Shown piece by piece: positions 1 to 8,970 of a DNA stretch of 64,000 nt. Where the stretch lies: contig NZ_JAOAOQ010000007.1 in NCBI RefSeq assembly GCF_030398385.1, forward strand, positions 124,001 to 188,000, read 5' to 3'. Every line of letters begins with the position of its first letter. Positions within the stretch are counted from its first letter, which is position 1. Made by a program: the position numbers and the translations under genes. A model generated the notes under the pieces. It ran no database searches. It saw only the letters and a program-made list of their open reading frames with translations, and was not told where the DNA came from. The DNA comes from Aquibium sp. ELW1220. Its GTDB lineage: Bacteria > Pseudomonadota > Alphaproteobacteria > Rhizobiales > Rhizobiaceae.

Positions 1-583
1 GCTTCTGAAGCACGGCCGAGACATGCGCCTTGACGGTGGCCTCCGAGACGCCGAGTTCATAGGCGATCTGCTTGTTGAGCAGGCCCTCGGCGATCATCGA
101 CAGGACCCGGGCCTGCTGCGGCGTCAGGCTGTGCAGCCGGTGGATCAGGTCGGCGATCTCGGGGTCGGTCTCGGTGCCGAGATCGCCGTCGGCCGGCGCA
201 TGGACGCCGCCGTCGAGCACGGTCTGCACCGCCTTGCGGATCTCTTCCATGCTGGCGGATTTGGAGATGTATCCGGAGGCGCCGAGGTCGAGCGCCCGGC
301 GGATGGTCTCGATCTCGTCATGCGCCGAGACGATCATGACGGGCGCTCCGACGTTGATTGCCCGGATCGCCACCAGCCCCGACAGCCCGCTGGCGCCCGG
401 CATCGTCAGGTCGAGCAGCACGAGGTCGATGTCGTCGCTGCCGGCCACGATCGCCTTCGTCTCGGCGAACGTACCCGCCTCCAGGATGACCGGATCCTCG
501 GCCACGCTTGCGAGCGCCTGTTTCAGCGCGCCGCGAAACAGCGGGTGATCGTCGGCGATCACGATTTTCAGGCCCGATGACAC
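1..583 (-). CDS. LuxR/NarL-family response regulator (C-terminus off the window)
   Basis: This is a two-component response regulator. It has an N-terminal receiver domain (about residues 6-120) with the acidic pair D11/D12, phospho-acceptor D58 in the segment LVLLDLTMPG, S86 and K108. A LuxR-type helix-turn-helix follows from about residue 152 (LTPQQARVL, then NKQIAYELGVSEATVKAH). The start is GTG at 583, preceded by GGGAGGAC at a good distance. The last residues lie beyond base 1. The cognate sensor kinase is not in the window, so the signal is unknown. The family normally activates transcription as a phosphorylated dimer. Confidence 0.93.
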   Translation of the reverse strand, partial: MSSGLKIVIADDHPLFRGALKQALASVAEDPVILEAGTFAETKAIVAGSDDIDLVLLDLTMPGASGLSGLVAIRAINVGAPVMIVSAHDEIETIRRALDLGASGYISKSASMEEIRKAVQTVLDGGVHAPADGDLGTETDPEIADLIHRLHSLTPQQARVLSMIAEGLLNKQIAYELGVSEATVKAHVSAVLQK

Positions 584-792
584 TGGCCGTCCTCCCTGGG
601 TCCCGTATCCGATTCTTGTTCTGTCGATGGATGACGGGAAGTCGATTATGCGGCGTTGCGGTCGCATTTCAAGCAGTAAGGAGGCTGCCGACCCCGCGAA
701 GCCTGAATTCCGCAGGCGTTTCCTGCCGGTTGGACCGAAACCTTTCCGTCCGCGCACCGTTCAGACCTCCAAACCCGAAAAAGGAGGATGCC

Positions 793-1155
793 GTGGAGCC
801 CGTTCGGCAGGTGGCCTTCGTCTGCATCGGCAGAGCCGTGGGCTTCGGCGCCCTCGCGATCGTCCTGATGATGCTCTCCTTCGCCTTCGACGCAGCGCTG
901 GCCTTCCGCTGCGGCGCGATCTGCACGCTCCTGATGGCGGGCATCCTGACCCGCAAGGCGATGGTGGCGCACCGCCAGCCGCCGCGGCGAACCGAGGTCT
1001 GGCTTCACCTCGACGAGCGCTGGCGTCCGTCCGACGAGCGCGGGAACCGCAACTTCTCGGCGATGATGAGCGAGGTCTACGCCGAGTTTGCCCGCCTGGC
1101 GTTGAACATCGCGTGCGGCTTCTTCGCCGTCTCCGTCGCGTTTTCCTTCGTGTAG
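793..1155 (+). CDS. small membrane protein of unknown function
   Basis: A 120-residue protein with GTG start at 793, preceded by a near-perfect AAGGAGG at 780-786. The hydrophobic segments at about residues 13-33 and 35-52 and at the C-terminus (about 103-120) predict an inner-membrane protein with two or three spans. A charged loop with paired arginines and aspartates lies between them. I do not recognise the family. It stands alone between a divergent response regulator and the ATPase gene at 1370. It was called from its ribosome site, codon bias and membrane segments. Confidence 0.7.
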   Translation: MEPVRQVAFVCIGRAVGFGALAIVLMMLSFAFDAALAFRCGAICTLLMAGILTRKAMVAHRQPPRRTEVWLHLDERWRPSDERGNRNFSAMMSEVYAEFARLALNIACGFFAVSVAFSFV

Positions 1156-1369
1156 ACACGAGGCTACGGCGCCCGCCCGTCGCCGCACGACGCGGCCGGC
1201 TGGCCTTGCAGGGAGCAGCGGCTCCGCGATAGATTCGATTCGGGCTTGGCTCGAGCCTCCTCCCTCCGACGGGGCAGCATCCGGCATGCAGAGCGACGAT
1301 CCTGCGGACCTTTCGCGTTCGAGCGCTGCATGAGGAGGGGTTGCGACATCGCTCGACGAGGAAGCGACG

Positions 1370-2080
1370 ATGAAGCTGTCTGCCCCCATCTACAGGCTGA
1401 AACGCCAGGCCAAATCGATGTCGCGCGAGCGCGGCATTCCCCTGAACGAGGCGCTCGACGCGATCGCGCGCAAGAGCGGCTTTCGCAGCTGGAGCCATCT
1501 GGCCTTCGCGGCCCGGTCGGATCCGGCAACCCGCATTCTGCGCGAACTGCGCGGAGGAGACATGCTGCTGCTGGGCGCACGTCCCGGCCAGGGCAAGACG
1601 CTGCTTGCGCTCGAACTGGCGGTTGCCGCCGCCGGAACCGGGCGGCGGAGCTTCTTCTTCACGCTCGAATACACCGATGCCGACGTGCGCAACCGCCTCG
1701 CATCCCTCGGTCTCGCCGCGGGTGAAGGCGAGATCCCGCTGGTCATCGACACGTCCGACGAGATCTGTGCTGCCCATGTCGTCGCCCGGCTGCGCGCCGA
1801 GGCGTGCCCGGCCTTCGCGGTGATCGACTATCTGCAGCTTCTCGACCAGAAGCGGTCGACGCCCGAACTCGGCGCCCAACTCGCCGCGCTCGGCGCGCAT
1901 GCCCGGGACACCGGGGCGATCATCGTGCTGATTTCGCAGATCGATCGCGCCTTCGAACGCGACGACAGGCGCATGCCCGGGCTGGCGGACGTGCGGCTGC
2001 CGAACCCCGCCGACCTGAAGCTGTTTTCCCGGACATGCTTCCTGCATGAGGGCGAACTGGAACTGGCCGAAGTCGCCTGA
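1370..2080 (+). CDS. RecA/DnaB-like P-loop ATPase, stand-alone
   Basis: A 236-residue protein. Residues 1-48 form a short helical N-terminal module (LKRQAKSMSRERGI, then GFRSWSHLA) seen in various plasmid and phage-linked proteins. Residues 55-230 form a RecA-like ATPase core with Walker A GARPGQGKT (about 68-76) and Walker B FAVIDYLQLL (about 148-157). The VLISQID segment resembles the sensor strand of DnaB helicases. At half the length of DnaB and with no primase-binding domain, it cannot be the replicative helicase. It could be a KaiC/DnaB-type ATPase acting on DNA or as a regulator. No partner gene adjoins it. Confidence 0.75.
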   Translation: MKLSAPIYRLKRQAKSMSRERGIPLNEALDAIARKSGFRSWSHLAFAARSDPATRILRELRGGDMLLLGARPGQGKTLLALELAVAAAGTGRRSFFFTLEYTDADVRNRLASLGLAAGEGEIPLVIDTSDEICAAHVVARLRAEACPAFAVIDYLQLLDQKRSTPELGAQLAALGAHARDTGAIIVLISQIDRAFERDDRRMPGLADVRLPNPADLKLFSRTCFLHEGELELAEVA

Positions 2081-2249
2081 CCGCCGAACCGGCCGCGGGC
2101 GCCCTTGAGCCTTCTGGTCCAAACGCCCGCGGTTGCGCCATTCGCCGCGCCGTGCAAACGGGATTGCGACGATCTTTGCGCGGAGGGGATGCGGTGGCGG
2201 CGATGCAGCGGGACGGGACGACGACCGGGGCGAGGACGAGGGTCCGGCA

Positions 2250-3077
2250 ATGACCGGCTTCGTGGAGAGCCACCGCTCCTTCGTCAACACGTGGGAGTGC
2301 GACGACAACGCCCACATGAACGTGCAGTTCTATTTCAAGCGCTTCGACGAGGCGGCCCGCTTCTTCGCCGGCATGAACGGCGGCGACATGGCCGGACCGC
2401 TGCCGCGCACCCGCCACGTGCGCTACCATTCGGAGCTCCATGCCGGGGGTATCGCGCGGATGCGCTCGGCGATCGTCGCCGACGGCCGCTTCGCCGGATT
2501 TGCCGTCCATGTGCTCGACGACATCGAGACCGGCAGGATCGCGGCCACGGCGCTCGACGCGCCGTCGGGGATCGAGGCTCCCGGCCACCTGGTCCATGAA
2601 CGCGACATCGCGCCGGCCCTGCCGAGGGGCATCGCGCCGGAGCCGGCCGAGCCGATGCTGCCGGAGGAGGTGCTCGCGCGGGGCGGTCTTGTGTCCAGCC
2701 GGACGATCGTCCAGCCGATGCAGTGCGACGTGGCCGGCGAACTCCTCGCCGAGGGCTTCGTCGGCCGCCTCTCGGATGGCGCGGCCCATGTCTGGGAGGT
2801 CGCCGGCGTAGGCATCGCGACGCTACGGGAACGCAACTACGGCCGTGTAGCGCTTGAAATGAAGCTCACCCATCACCGGCCGGCGAAGGCCGGCGAGGCG
2901 CTGCTGATCCATTCGCGCCCGGCTCCGACGGGCGGCAAGGCCCTGCAGCTGCACCACGAGATCTCGCGCTTCCCGGACGGGGCGCCGGTCGTCACCGCGC
3001 AGGTCGTGGCCGTGATCCTCGACCTGGCGACGCGCAGGTCCGTCGCCATGCCGAACGTCGCTGCGGCCGGCGACTGA
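2250..3077 (+). CDS. hotdog-fold thioesterase-like protein (tandem domains)
   Basis: A 275-residue protein. Its N-terminus (WECDDNAHMNVQFYFKRFDEA, about residues 13-33) is the classical 4-hydroxybenzoyl-CoA/acyl-ACP thioesterase signature, in which the D/N-x-x-GHMNN-like segment carries the catalytic acid. A second hotdog-like half follows from about residue 150 (VQPMQCDVAGEL; EMKLTHHRPAKAGEAL). The likely role is hydrolysis of an acyl-CoA or acyl thioester. The substrate cannot be deduced from context. The start is ATG at 2250. The upstream frame extension has no ribosome site and poor similarity. It is transcribed toward a convergent secreted-protein gene. Confidence 0.75.
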   Translation: MTGFVESHRSFVNTWECDDNAHMNVQFYFKRFDEAARFFAGMNGGDMAGPLPRTRHVRYHSELHAGGIARMRSAIVADGRFAGFAVHVLDDIETGRIAATALDAPSGIEAPGHLVHERDIAPALPRGIAPEPAEPMLPEEVLARGGLVSSRTIVQPMQCDVAGELLAEGFVGRLSDGAAHVWEVAGVGIATLRERNYGRVALEMKLTHHRPAKAGEALLIHSRPAPTGGKALQLHHEISRFPDGAPVVTAQVVAVILDLATRRSVAMPNVAAAGD

Positions 3078-3079
3078 CG

Positions 3080-3484
3080 CTAGGTCCGGTCGGGGGCGGG
3101 CGCCTCGCCGTCGAGTTCCTTGACGATGCCCATGAAGCGGCGGAAGAACTGCTCCATGTAGCTCAGCCCCTGCTCGAATTCGTCCTCGGTCGGCAGGCCG
3201 GCTGCGGGAACGCCCTCGAGCGCGGAAAGACGCTCTTCGACGGCCGCAAGCCGCGCCTGGAGCGCGTCGAGGTCGTCCTGCAATGCCTCGCGGTCGTCGA
3301 CGGCGAGGCGGCACACCAGCTGGCCCGACTGCTCCGAGCAGAGCGACATCTGGCCGCTGCGCGTGTCGAGGCGCACATAGCCGTCTTCCGTGCGTTCGAT
3401 CGCATAGCGGTCTTCCTGCGCGGATGCGCCTGCGGTCGCGGCGAGGGCGAGGAGCATGGTTGCGGCGGCAAGTCTCGTCGGCAT
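3080..3484 (-). CDS. small exported protein with coiled-coil segment
   Basis: A 134-residue protein with a clear signal peptide (MPTRLAAATMLLALAATAGASA, cleavage after about residue 22 before QED). The mature part begins with a beta-like region containing two cysteines (LCSEQSGQLVCRL). A heptad-like helix follows (LQDDLDALQARLAAVEERLSALE), then a short acidic C-terminus. ATG at 3484 was chosen over upstream in-frame starts because CGGAGGA sits just before it and the signal peptide starts there. It is probably periplasmic. The function is not recognised. It ends two bases from the convergent thioesterase gene. Confidence 0.75.
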   Translation of the reverse strand: MPTRLAAATMLLALAATAGASAQEDRYAIERTEDGYVRLDTRSGQMSLCSEQSGQLVCRLAVDDREALQDDLDALQARLAAVEERLSALEGVPAAGLPTEDEFEQGLSYMEQFFRRFMGIVKELDGEAPAPDRT

Positions 3485-3597
3485 GGCATCCTCCGATGGT
3501 GATTTCTGGAAGGAGAGGCACGGCAATGCGCCGGAATTGGGACGCTTGCGGCCATCGCCGGCTTCCGTCCCCGCCGGACTCGCCCTATAGAGCGCGC

Positions 3598-3945
3598 ATG
3601 ACCGACATCATCTACAAGATCTGCCCGGCGGCGCAGTGGCGGGAGGCCGAGGACCGCGGCCTTTTCGAGGGCGCGCCCGTCGATCTCGCCGACGGCTTCA
3701 TCCATTTCTCCACGGCCGGCCAGGTCGTCGAGACGGCGGCGAAGCATTTCGCCGGGCAAGGCGACCTCCTGCTGGTGGCGGTCGACGCCGCAGCACTCGG
3801 CGAGGCGCTGAAATGGGAGGTGTCGCGCGGCGGCGCCCTGTTCCCCCACCTCTACGCTCCGCTCGACCCGCGCGCCGCGCTCTGGGCCAGACCGCTGCCG
3901 CTCGACGCCGACGGGCGCCACCTGTTTCCGGATCTGGCAGCGTGA
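3598..3945 (+). CDS. DUF952 family protein
   Basis: A 115-residue protein matching the DUF952 family over its full length. The hallmark segments are IYKICPAAQW at the start and DGFIHFSTAGQVVETA (about residues 33-48), followed by VDAAALGEALKWE and FPHLYAPLD. The biochemical role of the family is unknown. Its stop codon overlaps the GTG start of pyrD (GTGA at 3942-3945), which indicates translational coupling. The DUF952-pyrD arrangement is common in Rhizobiales. It is likely cytoplasmic. Confidence 0.88.
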   Translation: MTDIIYKICPAAQWREAEDRGLFEGAPVDLADGFIHFSTAGQVVETAAKHFAGQGDLLLVAVDAAALGEALKWEVSRGGALFPHLYAPLDPRAALWARPLPLDADGRHLFPDLAA

Positions 3946-5024
3946 GAGGGCTGGTCGAGGCGATCGGCCGCCGCGCGCTTTTCGCCTTCGATCCGGAGAC
4001 GGCGCACGGGCTGTCCATCGCGGCGCTGAAGTCGGGCGCGCCGCTCGGCTGTCGGCCGAAGGCGGACCGGCGTCTCGAGACGCGCGTGGCCGGCCTCGTC
4101 CTTCCCAATCCGCTCGGAATGGCCGCCGGCTTCGACAAGAACGCCGAAGTCCCGCTTGCGCTGCTGCGCATCGGTTTCGGCTTCGCCGAAGTCGGTACGG
4201 TGACGCCCCTGCCGCAGGGCGGCAATCCCAGGCCGCGCATCTTCCGCCTGACGCAGGACAGTGCCGTCATCAATCGCCTCGGCTTCAACAACGAGGGCCA
4301 TGAGGCGGCCTTTGCCCGCCTGTCGTCGCTGCCGGCGGCGCGCGGCAACGTCGGGGTCAACATCGGCGCCAACAAGGATGCCGAGGACCGCATCGCCGAC
4401 TACGAGATCGGCATCAGGCGCTTCGCTCCGGTCGCCTCCTACCTCACCGTCAACATCTCGTCGCCGAACACGCCGGGTCTGCGCAACCTGCAGGGCCGCG
4501 ACCAGCTGGCGCAGCTCCTGTCGCGGGTTTCGGCCGCGCGTGCCGCGAGCGCGAGGCCGGACATCGCGATCTTCCTGAAGATCGCGCCGGACCTGCACGA
4601 GGGGGATCTCGACGATGTCGCCGCCGAAGTCGCGGCGCACGGCATCGACGGTGTCGTCGTCTCGAACACGACCCTGTCGCGGGCCGGCCTGTCGGCTCCC
4701 GAGACGTCGGAGGCAGGCGGAATGTCGGGTCGGCCGCTGTTTTCCCGCTCGACGGCCATGCTGGCGCGCATGCGCCAGCGGCTCGGCCCCGATGCCGCGC
4801 TGATCGGCGTCGGCGGGGTGGATTCAGCGGAGGCCGCTGCCGAGAAGATCCGCGCCGGGGCCGATCTCGTCCAGCTCTATACCGGCATGATCTATGCCGG
4901 CCCGGCGCTGCCCGGCCGGATCGTCGAAGGGTTTTCGGCCATCCTCGACCGCGAGGGCGCGGCATCGCCGGCCGCCCTGCGCGACAGCCGCGTCGCCCAC
5001 TGGGCGGCGGTTCCGCTCGACTGA
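3942..5024 (+). CDS. pyrD: dihydroorotate dehydrogenase (quinone), class 2
   Basis: A 360-residue PyrD that oxidises dihydroorotate to orotate with FMN and passes electrons to ubiquinone, the fourth step of pyrimidine synthesis. Class 2 is shown by the N-terminal helix region (LVEAIGRRALFAFDPETAHGL) that anchors the enzyme to the membrane. Other evidence is the segment GMAAGFDKNAE, NRLGFNNEG, and the NISSPNTPGLR loop with the serine typical of class 2 in place of the class 1 cysteine. The C-terminal FMN-phosphate site is GVGGVDSAEAA and QLYTGMIYAGP. The GTG start overlaps the DUF952 stop. Length is normal for the family. Confidence 0.96.
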   Translation: MRGLVEAIGRRALFAFDPETAHGLSIAALKSGAPLGCRPKADRRLETRVAGLVLPNPLGMAAGFDKNAEVPLALLRIGFGFAEVGTVTPLPQGGNPRPRIFRLTQDSAVINRLGFNNEGHEAAFARLSSLPAARGNVGVNIGANKDAEDRIADYEIGIRRFAPVASYLTVNISSPNTPGLRNLQGRDQLAQLLSRVSAARAASARPDIAIFLKIAPDLHEGDLDDVAAEVAAHGIDGVVVSNTTLSRAGLSAPETSEAGGMSGRPLFSRSTAMLARMRQRLGPDAALIGVGGVDSAEAAAEKIRAGADLVQLYTGMIYAGPALPGRIVEGFSAILDREGAASPAALRDSRVAHWAAVPLD

Positions 5025-6389
5025 TCAGGCGGACGCGGGGAAGGTCTGGCGCAGGCGGAAGGGGACCATCGCCGACAGGCTCAGGCCCCGCGCGATCAGG
5101 AACACGTGCAGTGCCGCCCAGATGCCGTGATTGCCGTAGAGCCCCGGCAGCACGAACAGGGCTGCGAGGAACAGCGCGAAGGACAGCACCATCATGTTGC
5201 GCATGTCGCGCGACCAGGTGGCGCCGATGAAGACCCCGTCCATCTGGAAGGCGAGCACGCCGGAGACCGCCGTCAGGGCCGCCCAGGGCAGGTAGGTCGC
5301 TGCCTCTTCGCGCACACCAGGCGCGGTGGTGATGAAGGCAACCAGCGCGTCGCCGGACAGGATCACCAGAACGGCCACCGCGCCCGACATCGCAAAGCCC
5401 CAAAGGCTGGTGAGCCAGATCGCATCGACGAAGGATTTTCGCTGCCTGGCGCCGACCGAACGCCCGGCCAGCTGCTCCGCCGCGGTGGCGAAGCCGTCGA
5501 GGAAATAGCCGGCGACGAGGAAGAAGTTCATCAGGACGGCGTTGACCGCAAGCGTCAGCGTGCCGAGTTGCGCGCCCTGGCGGGCGACGAGCGCGAAGGC
5601 GGAGAGCAGCACGAAGGAGCGGATCATGATGTCGCCGTTCATGGCAAGCATGCGCCTGAGCGCGATCCGGTCGAGAATGATGTCCAGCGACAGCCTCGGC
5701 AGCACGGAGAAGCGGCGGAAGACGATGCCCAGGCCGATGATGCAGGCGATGAGTTCGCCCCAGACCGTGCCCCACGCGACGCCTTCGAGGCCCCAGCCGA
5801 GGACCAGCCCGAGCCAGATCGACAGGACGATGTTGGCGCCGTTGAGCACGATCTGCAGGAAGAGACCGAGCATGCCTTCGCCGCGTCCGAGCACGTAGCC
5901 GAGGATGGCGTAGTTGGCGAGGGCGAAGGGCGAGCAGAGCAGGCGCACGATCACGTAGCTCGTCATCGCCTCGCTCACCGCCGGTCCGCCGTCGATGAAC
6001 AGCGCGCCGGCCCATGCGATCGCCGGTCCGGCGAGCGCCAGGACGATGCCGATGGCGATGGCCAGCACGAAGGCGCGCCAGAACCAGGCCTGCTCGGCAC
6101 GGCTGTCGCCGCTGCCGAAGGCCTGGGCGACGAGGCCCGACGTGCCGGAGCGAAGGAAGTTGAAGGTGGAGAAAACGAGGTCGAAGACGATGGCGCCGGC
6201 CGCGAGGCCGCCGAGCATGGCGGCGTCGCCGAACTGTCCGACGACGGCCGTATCGGTGATTCCGAGCAGCGGCGTCGTCAGGTAGGCCAGCGTCATCGGC
6301 ACGGCGATCGACAGCACCAGCCGGTTGGTCACCGTGAAAGGCCGACCTGTCGCCGACAGGGCCGGGGGGGCTTCGACGCCAGCATTCAT
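5025..6389 (-). CDS. MATE-family efflux transporter (DinF-like)
   Basis: A 454-residue polytopic membrane protein with about twelve hydrophobic segments in two homologous halves. It opens with the MATE hallmark LVLSIAVPMTLAYLTTPLLGITDTAVVG, and the second half has a matching region. The family exports cationic compounds in exchange for Na+ or H+. The DinF branch is suggested by the early TPLLGITDTAVVGQ segment. I chose ATG at 6389 rather than 6395 because GGGAAG lies six bases before it. Its stop codon directly abuts the convergent pyrD stop. The substrate is unknown. Confidence 0.93.
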   Translation of the reverse strand: MNAGVEAPPALSATGRPFTVTNRLVLSIAVPMTLAYLTTPLLGITDTAVVGQFGDAAMLGGLAAGAIVFDLVFSTFNFLRSGTSGLVAQAFGSGDSRAEQAWFWRAFVLAIAIGIVLALAGPAIAWAGALFIDGGPAVSEAMTSYVIVRLLCSPFALANYAILGYVLGRGEGMLGLFLQIVLNGANIVLSIWLGLVLGWGLEGVAWGTVWGELIACIIGLGIVFRRFSVLPRLSLDIILDRIALRRMLAMNGDIMIRSFVLLSAFALVARQGAQLGTLTLAVNAVLMNFFLVAGYFLDGFATAAEQLAGRSVGARQRKSFVDAIWLTSLWGFAMSGAVAVLVILSGDALVAFITTAPGVREEAATYLPWAALTAVSGVLAFQMDGVFIGATWSRDMRNMMVLSFALFLAALFVLPGLYGNHGIWAALHVFLIARGLSLSAMVPFRLRQTFPASA

Positions 6390-6496
6390 TGTCATCTTCC
6401 CGCGATCGTCGAAGGCGTTCTATTCCGCGGCGTCGTGCGACGATAGTGCGGCCGTGGCCCTTTTCTTCGCCCGGACCCAGACCTAGCTAGAAGAGG

Positions 6497-7429
6497 ATGC
6501 CGATCGATATCGTCCACCATCCCGATTACGACGCCCGGTTTCCGGCACATCATCGTTTTCCGATGGGCAAGTACAGTTTTCTCATGGATGCCTTGAGGAA
6601 GCGCGATCTCATCCATTCCTCCCACCTGCACGTGCCGGAACCGGTCGGTGCCGATCTCCTGTCGCTCGCCCACGATCCGATCTATGTCGAGCAGGTGCTG
6701 ACGCGCAGCGTTCCCGCCGCGATCGAGCGCGAGATCGGCTTTCCGGTCGACGAGCGGGTGGCCAGGCGCGCGCATCTGGCGACGTCGGGCACGCTGCTTG
6801 CCGCGCGGCTGGCGCTCGCCAACGGCCTTGCCTGCAACACGGCCGGTGGCAGCCATCACGCGCGCAGGGCGCAGGGCGCCGGCTTCTGCACCTTCAACGA
6901 CGTCGGCGTCGCCGCGCATGCCCTTTTGGCAGAGGGCGCCGTGCGACGGGTGCTCGTGGTGGATCTCGACGTCCACCAGGGCGACGGGACGGCGGACGTC
7001 TTTTCCGCCGAGCCGCGCGTGTTCACCTTCTCCATGCATGGGGACAGGAACTACCCCACGCGCAAGATCCCTTCGGACCTCGACGTCAGCCTGCCCGACG
7101 GCACCGACGACGCTGCCTATCTGGCCAAGCTGGAGCCGCTGCTGCCGCTCTTGTCGCTCTACGCCCGTCCCGACATCGTCTTCTACAATGCGGGGGTGGA
7201 CCCGCATGCCGCCGACCGGCTTGGCAAGCTGGGGCTAACGGACGAGGGGTTGCGTCGGCGCGACCAGGCCGTGCTCGGCCACTTCCGGCAGGCCGGGGTG
7301 CCGGTCTGCGCGGTGATCGGCGGCGGCTATTCGAACGACGTGCCGGCGCTTGCGGAGCGCCATGCCATCCTGTTCGAGGTCGCTGCCGCCCTTGCGGATG
7401 CGAGCGAGAGGGAACCCGTCAGCGCCTGA
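6497..7429 (+). CDS. histone deacetylase family protein
   Basis: A 310-residue zinc-dependent deacetylase-fold enzyme. The active-site features are the tandem histidines in GGSHHARRAQGAGFC (about residues 117-131), the metal ligands in VVDLDVHQGDGT (about 154-165) and the aspartate of YNAGVDPHAAD (about 231-241). Bacterial members deacetylate acetylpolyamines, acetoin-related or other small acyl-amides. With polyamine genes elsewhere in the window, an acetylpolyamine substrate is possible but not shown. It starts at ATG 6497 with GAGG very close. It overlaps the 3' end of the convergent DUF6460 gene by 11 bases. Confidence 0.9.
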   Translation: MPIDIVHHPDYDARFPAHHRFPMGKYSFLMDALRKRDLIHSSHLHVPEPVGADLLSLAHDPIYVEQVLTRSVPAAIEREIGFPVDERVARRAHLATSGTLLAARLALANGLACNTAGGSHHARRAQGAGFCTFNDVGVAAHALLAEGAVRRVLVVDLDVHQGDGTADVFSAEPRVFTFSMHGDRNYPTRKIPSDLDVSLPDGTDDAAYLAKLEPLLPLLSLYARPDIVFYNAGVDPHAADRLGKLGLTDEGLRRRDQAVLGHFRQAGVPVCAVIGGGYSNDVPALAERHAILFEVAAALADASEREPVSA

Positions 7430-7685
7430 AGCTCAGGAGGCGGATCAGGATGAAGATCGGCACGACGACCATGGCACCGATCACGAAGTAGCTGAAGAAA
7501 TTGCCCAGCGCGTCGAATCCCATGCGCCAGATGTCGAGCGCTGCATCGCGCAGCGCATACCAGACGTCGATCGGCATCCATCCGAAGGCATGCATGGCGA
7601 AGCCGACGAGGAACGACAGGACCGCGAGCTTGAGCAGCACGCGCAGGGGGCTGTCGCCGAGGAAACGGGAAACGGAACCGGACAC
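7419..7685 (-). CDS. DUF6460 membrane protein, copy 1
   Basis: An 88-residue protein with two membrane spans (about residues 17-37 and 64-84) and the family pattern LRVLLKLAVLSFLVGF, then ALDIWRMGFDALGNFF. The start is GTG at 7685, with AGAGGA about ten bases upstream. The function of the family is unknown. A second, diverged member lies at 59992-60273, so this genome carries at least two. Its 3' end overlaps the convergent deacetylase-like gene. Confidence 0.8.
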   Translation of the reverse strand: MSGSVSRFLGDSPLRVLLKLAVLSFLVGFAMHAFGWMPIDVWYALRDAALDIWRMGFDALGNFFSYFVIGAMVVVPIFILIRLLSFRR

Positions 7686-7745
7686 TGGCGCGACATCCTC
7701 TGAAAGGCACGTGGGACTGCGAGATAGGACTTTATCGCGTGGTCA

Positions 7746-8837
7746 TCAAGACGAGCCGCGGCTCATGCGTCGGGCGATCGCCCTGGCGAGCGGCGGCCCG
7801 ACGAGCAGCACGATCAGGAATCGCGTCATCTGCAGCGTCATGACGAAGGACAGGTCGACGCTGCCGGAGGCGGCGGCGATGATGGCCACCGAATCCATGC
7901 CGCCGGGGCTGGTGGCGAGAAAAGCCGTGAGCGGATCGACGTCGAAGGTCGCCGCGAGCACCGCGCCGATCGCCGCGCAGAAGCCGATCAGGACGACGAT
8001 GGCGGCGACGATCTGGGGCAGCGACCGCGCGGCATGCAGCAGAACGGGTCGCGTGAAGCGCAGGCCGATCGTCCAGCCGATGAAAGCGTAGCTCGCTGCC
8101 AGCAGCCATTCGGGCAACTGCAGGTCGAGGCCGAGGCCCAGATGCAGCGGGATGCCCAGCACCAGCGGGCCGAGCAGCGTCGCGCCCGGAATGCCGCTCA
8201 TCCGCCCGCCGAAGGCGCCGATGGCGGCGATCGCCAGCGTCATCGGGAAGTCCGGCACGACGAGCCGCGGAAACCACTCGATCGCCTCATGCGCGAGATC
8301 GCCCGTGTCCACCCAGATCCGCGCCAGCAGGGCAGCCGAGATCGAGACCATGATCATGCGCAGGTATTGCATGAAGGCGACGAGGCGGGCGTCGGCGCCG
8401 AAGGCGTCGGCCATCACCACCATGGCGCTCGCCGCGCCCGGCGCCGAACCCCATACCGCAGTCGTGCCGGGCAGCGAACCCCAGCGCGCGACCATGGCGC
8501 CGAGAATGCTCGAGGCGGCCAGCGTGGACAGCACCGCCGCGAGGATGATCGGCCAGCCCGACAGCAGCGTCCTGAAGAGGGCGGGCTCGATGGCGCTGAC
8601 GATCATGCAGCCGATGATGCCTTGTGCTGCGACGAACAGCGACGGCGCAGGGCGGATCGTGGCGCCGGAAACGCCGACGGCGATGGCCGCGATCATCGGA
8701 CCGATGAGGAGTGCGGCCGGAAGCGCTGCGACTTCGAGGATGACCGCGATGACGAGCGAAAGGGCGGCCAGAAGCAACCATTGCCATGGCGCGGCGAATG
8801 AAGCGAGGCGAGAGGGCGGTTCCGGATCGATGGCCAT
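7746..8837 (-). CDS. AbrB-type (PF05145) membrane protein
   Basis: A 363-residue protein with about ten hydrophobic spans in two repeats. It has the family motif GGMDSVAIIAAASG in the second half and LPGTTAVWGSAPGAASAMVVMA in the first. The family is often mislabelled as a transcriptional regulator or ammonia monooxygenase. It is a permease-like integral membrane protein of uncertain substrate. ATG at 8837 (MAIDPEPPSR) was chosen as the first plausible start. A GGAGGG lies 19 bases upstream, so a non-standard start a few codons earlier is possible. Confidence 0.85.
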   Translation of the reverse strand: MAIDPEPPSRLASFAAPWQWLLLAALSLVIAVILEVAALPAALLIGPMIAAIAVGVSGATIRPAPSLFVAAQGIIGCMIVSAIEPALFRTLLSGWPIILAAVLSTLAASSILGAMVARWGSLPGTTAVWGSAPGAASAMVVMADAFGADARLVAFMQYLRMIMVSISAALLARIWVDTGDLAHEAIEWFPRLVVPDFPMTLAIAAIGAFGGRMSGIPGATLLGPLVLGIPLHLGLGLDLQLPEWLLAASYAFIGWTIGLRFTRPVLLHAARSLPQIVAAIVVLIGFCAAIGAVLAATFDVDPLTAFLATSPGGMDSVAIIAAASGSVDLSFVMTLQMTRFLIVLLVGPPLARAIARRMSRGSS

Positions 8838-8970
8838 TGTGCATTGCGAAGGTGTACCCTCCTTATGCGCGCCCCGCCGTCCGATGCCAACGAAAGCTTT
8901 GCGCTGGCGCAAGCGAAAGAGCGTCTGGTTGTGGCGGCCCTTTCCTGACGATTAGAATCCGCCGGCCGGC

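Noticed and set aside
761-2317. 518-codon minus-strand frame
   Set aside because: It overlaps two plus-strand genes with ribosome sites and a P-loop ATPase. The product is Arg/Ala low-complexity.
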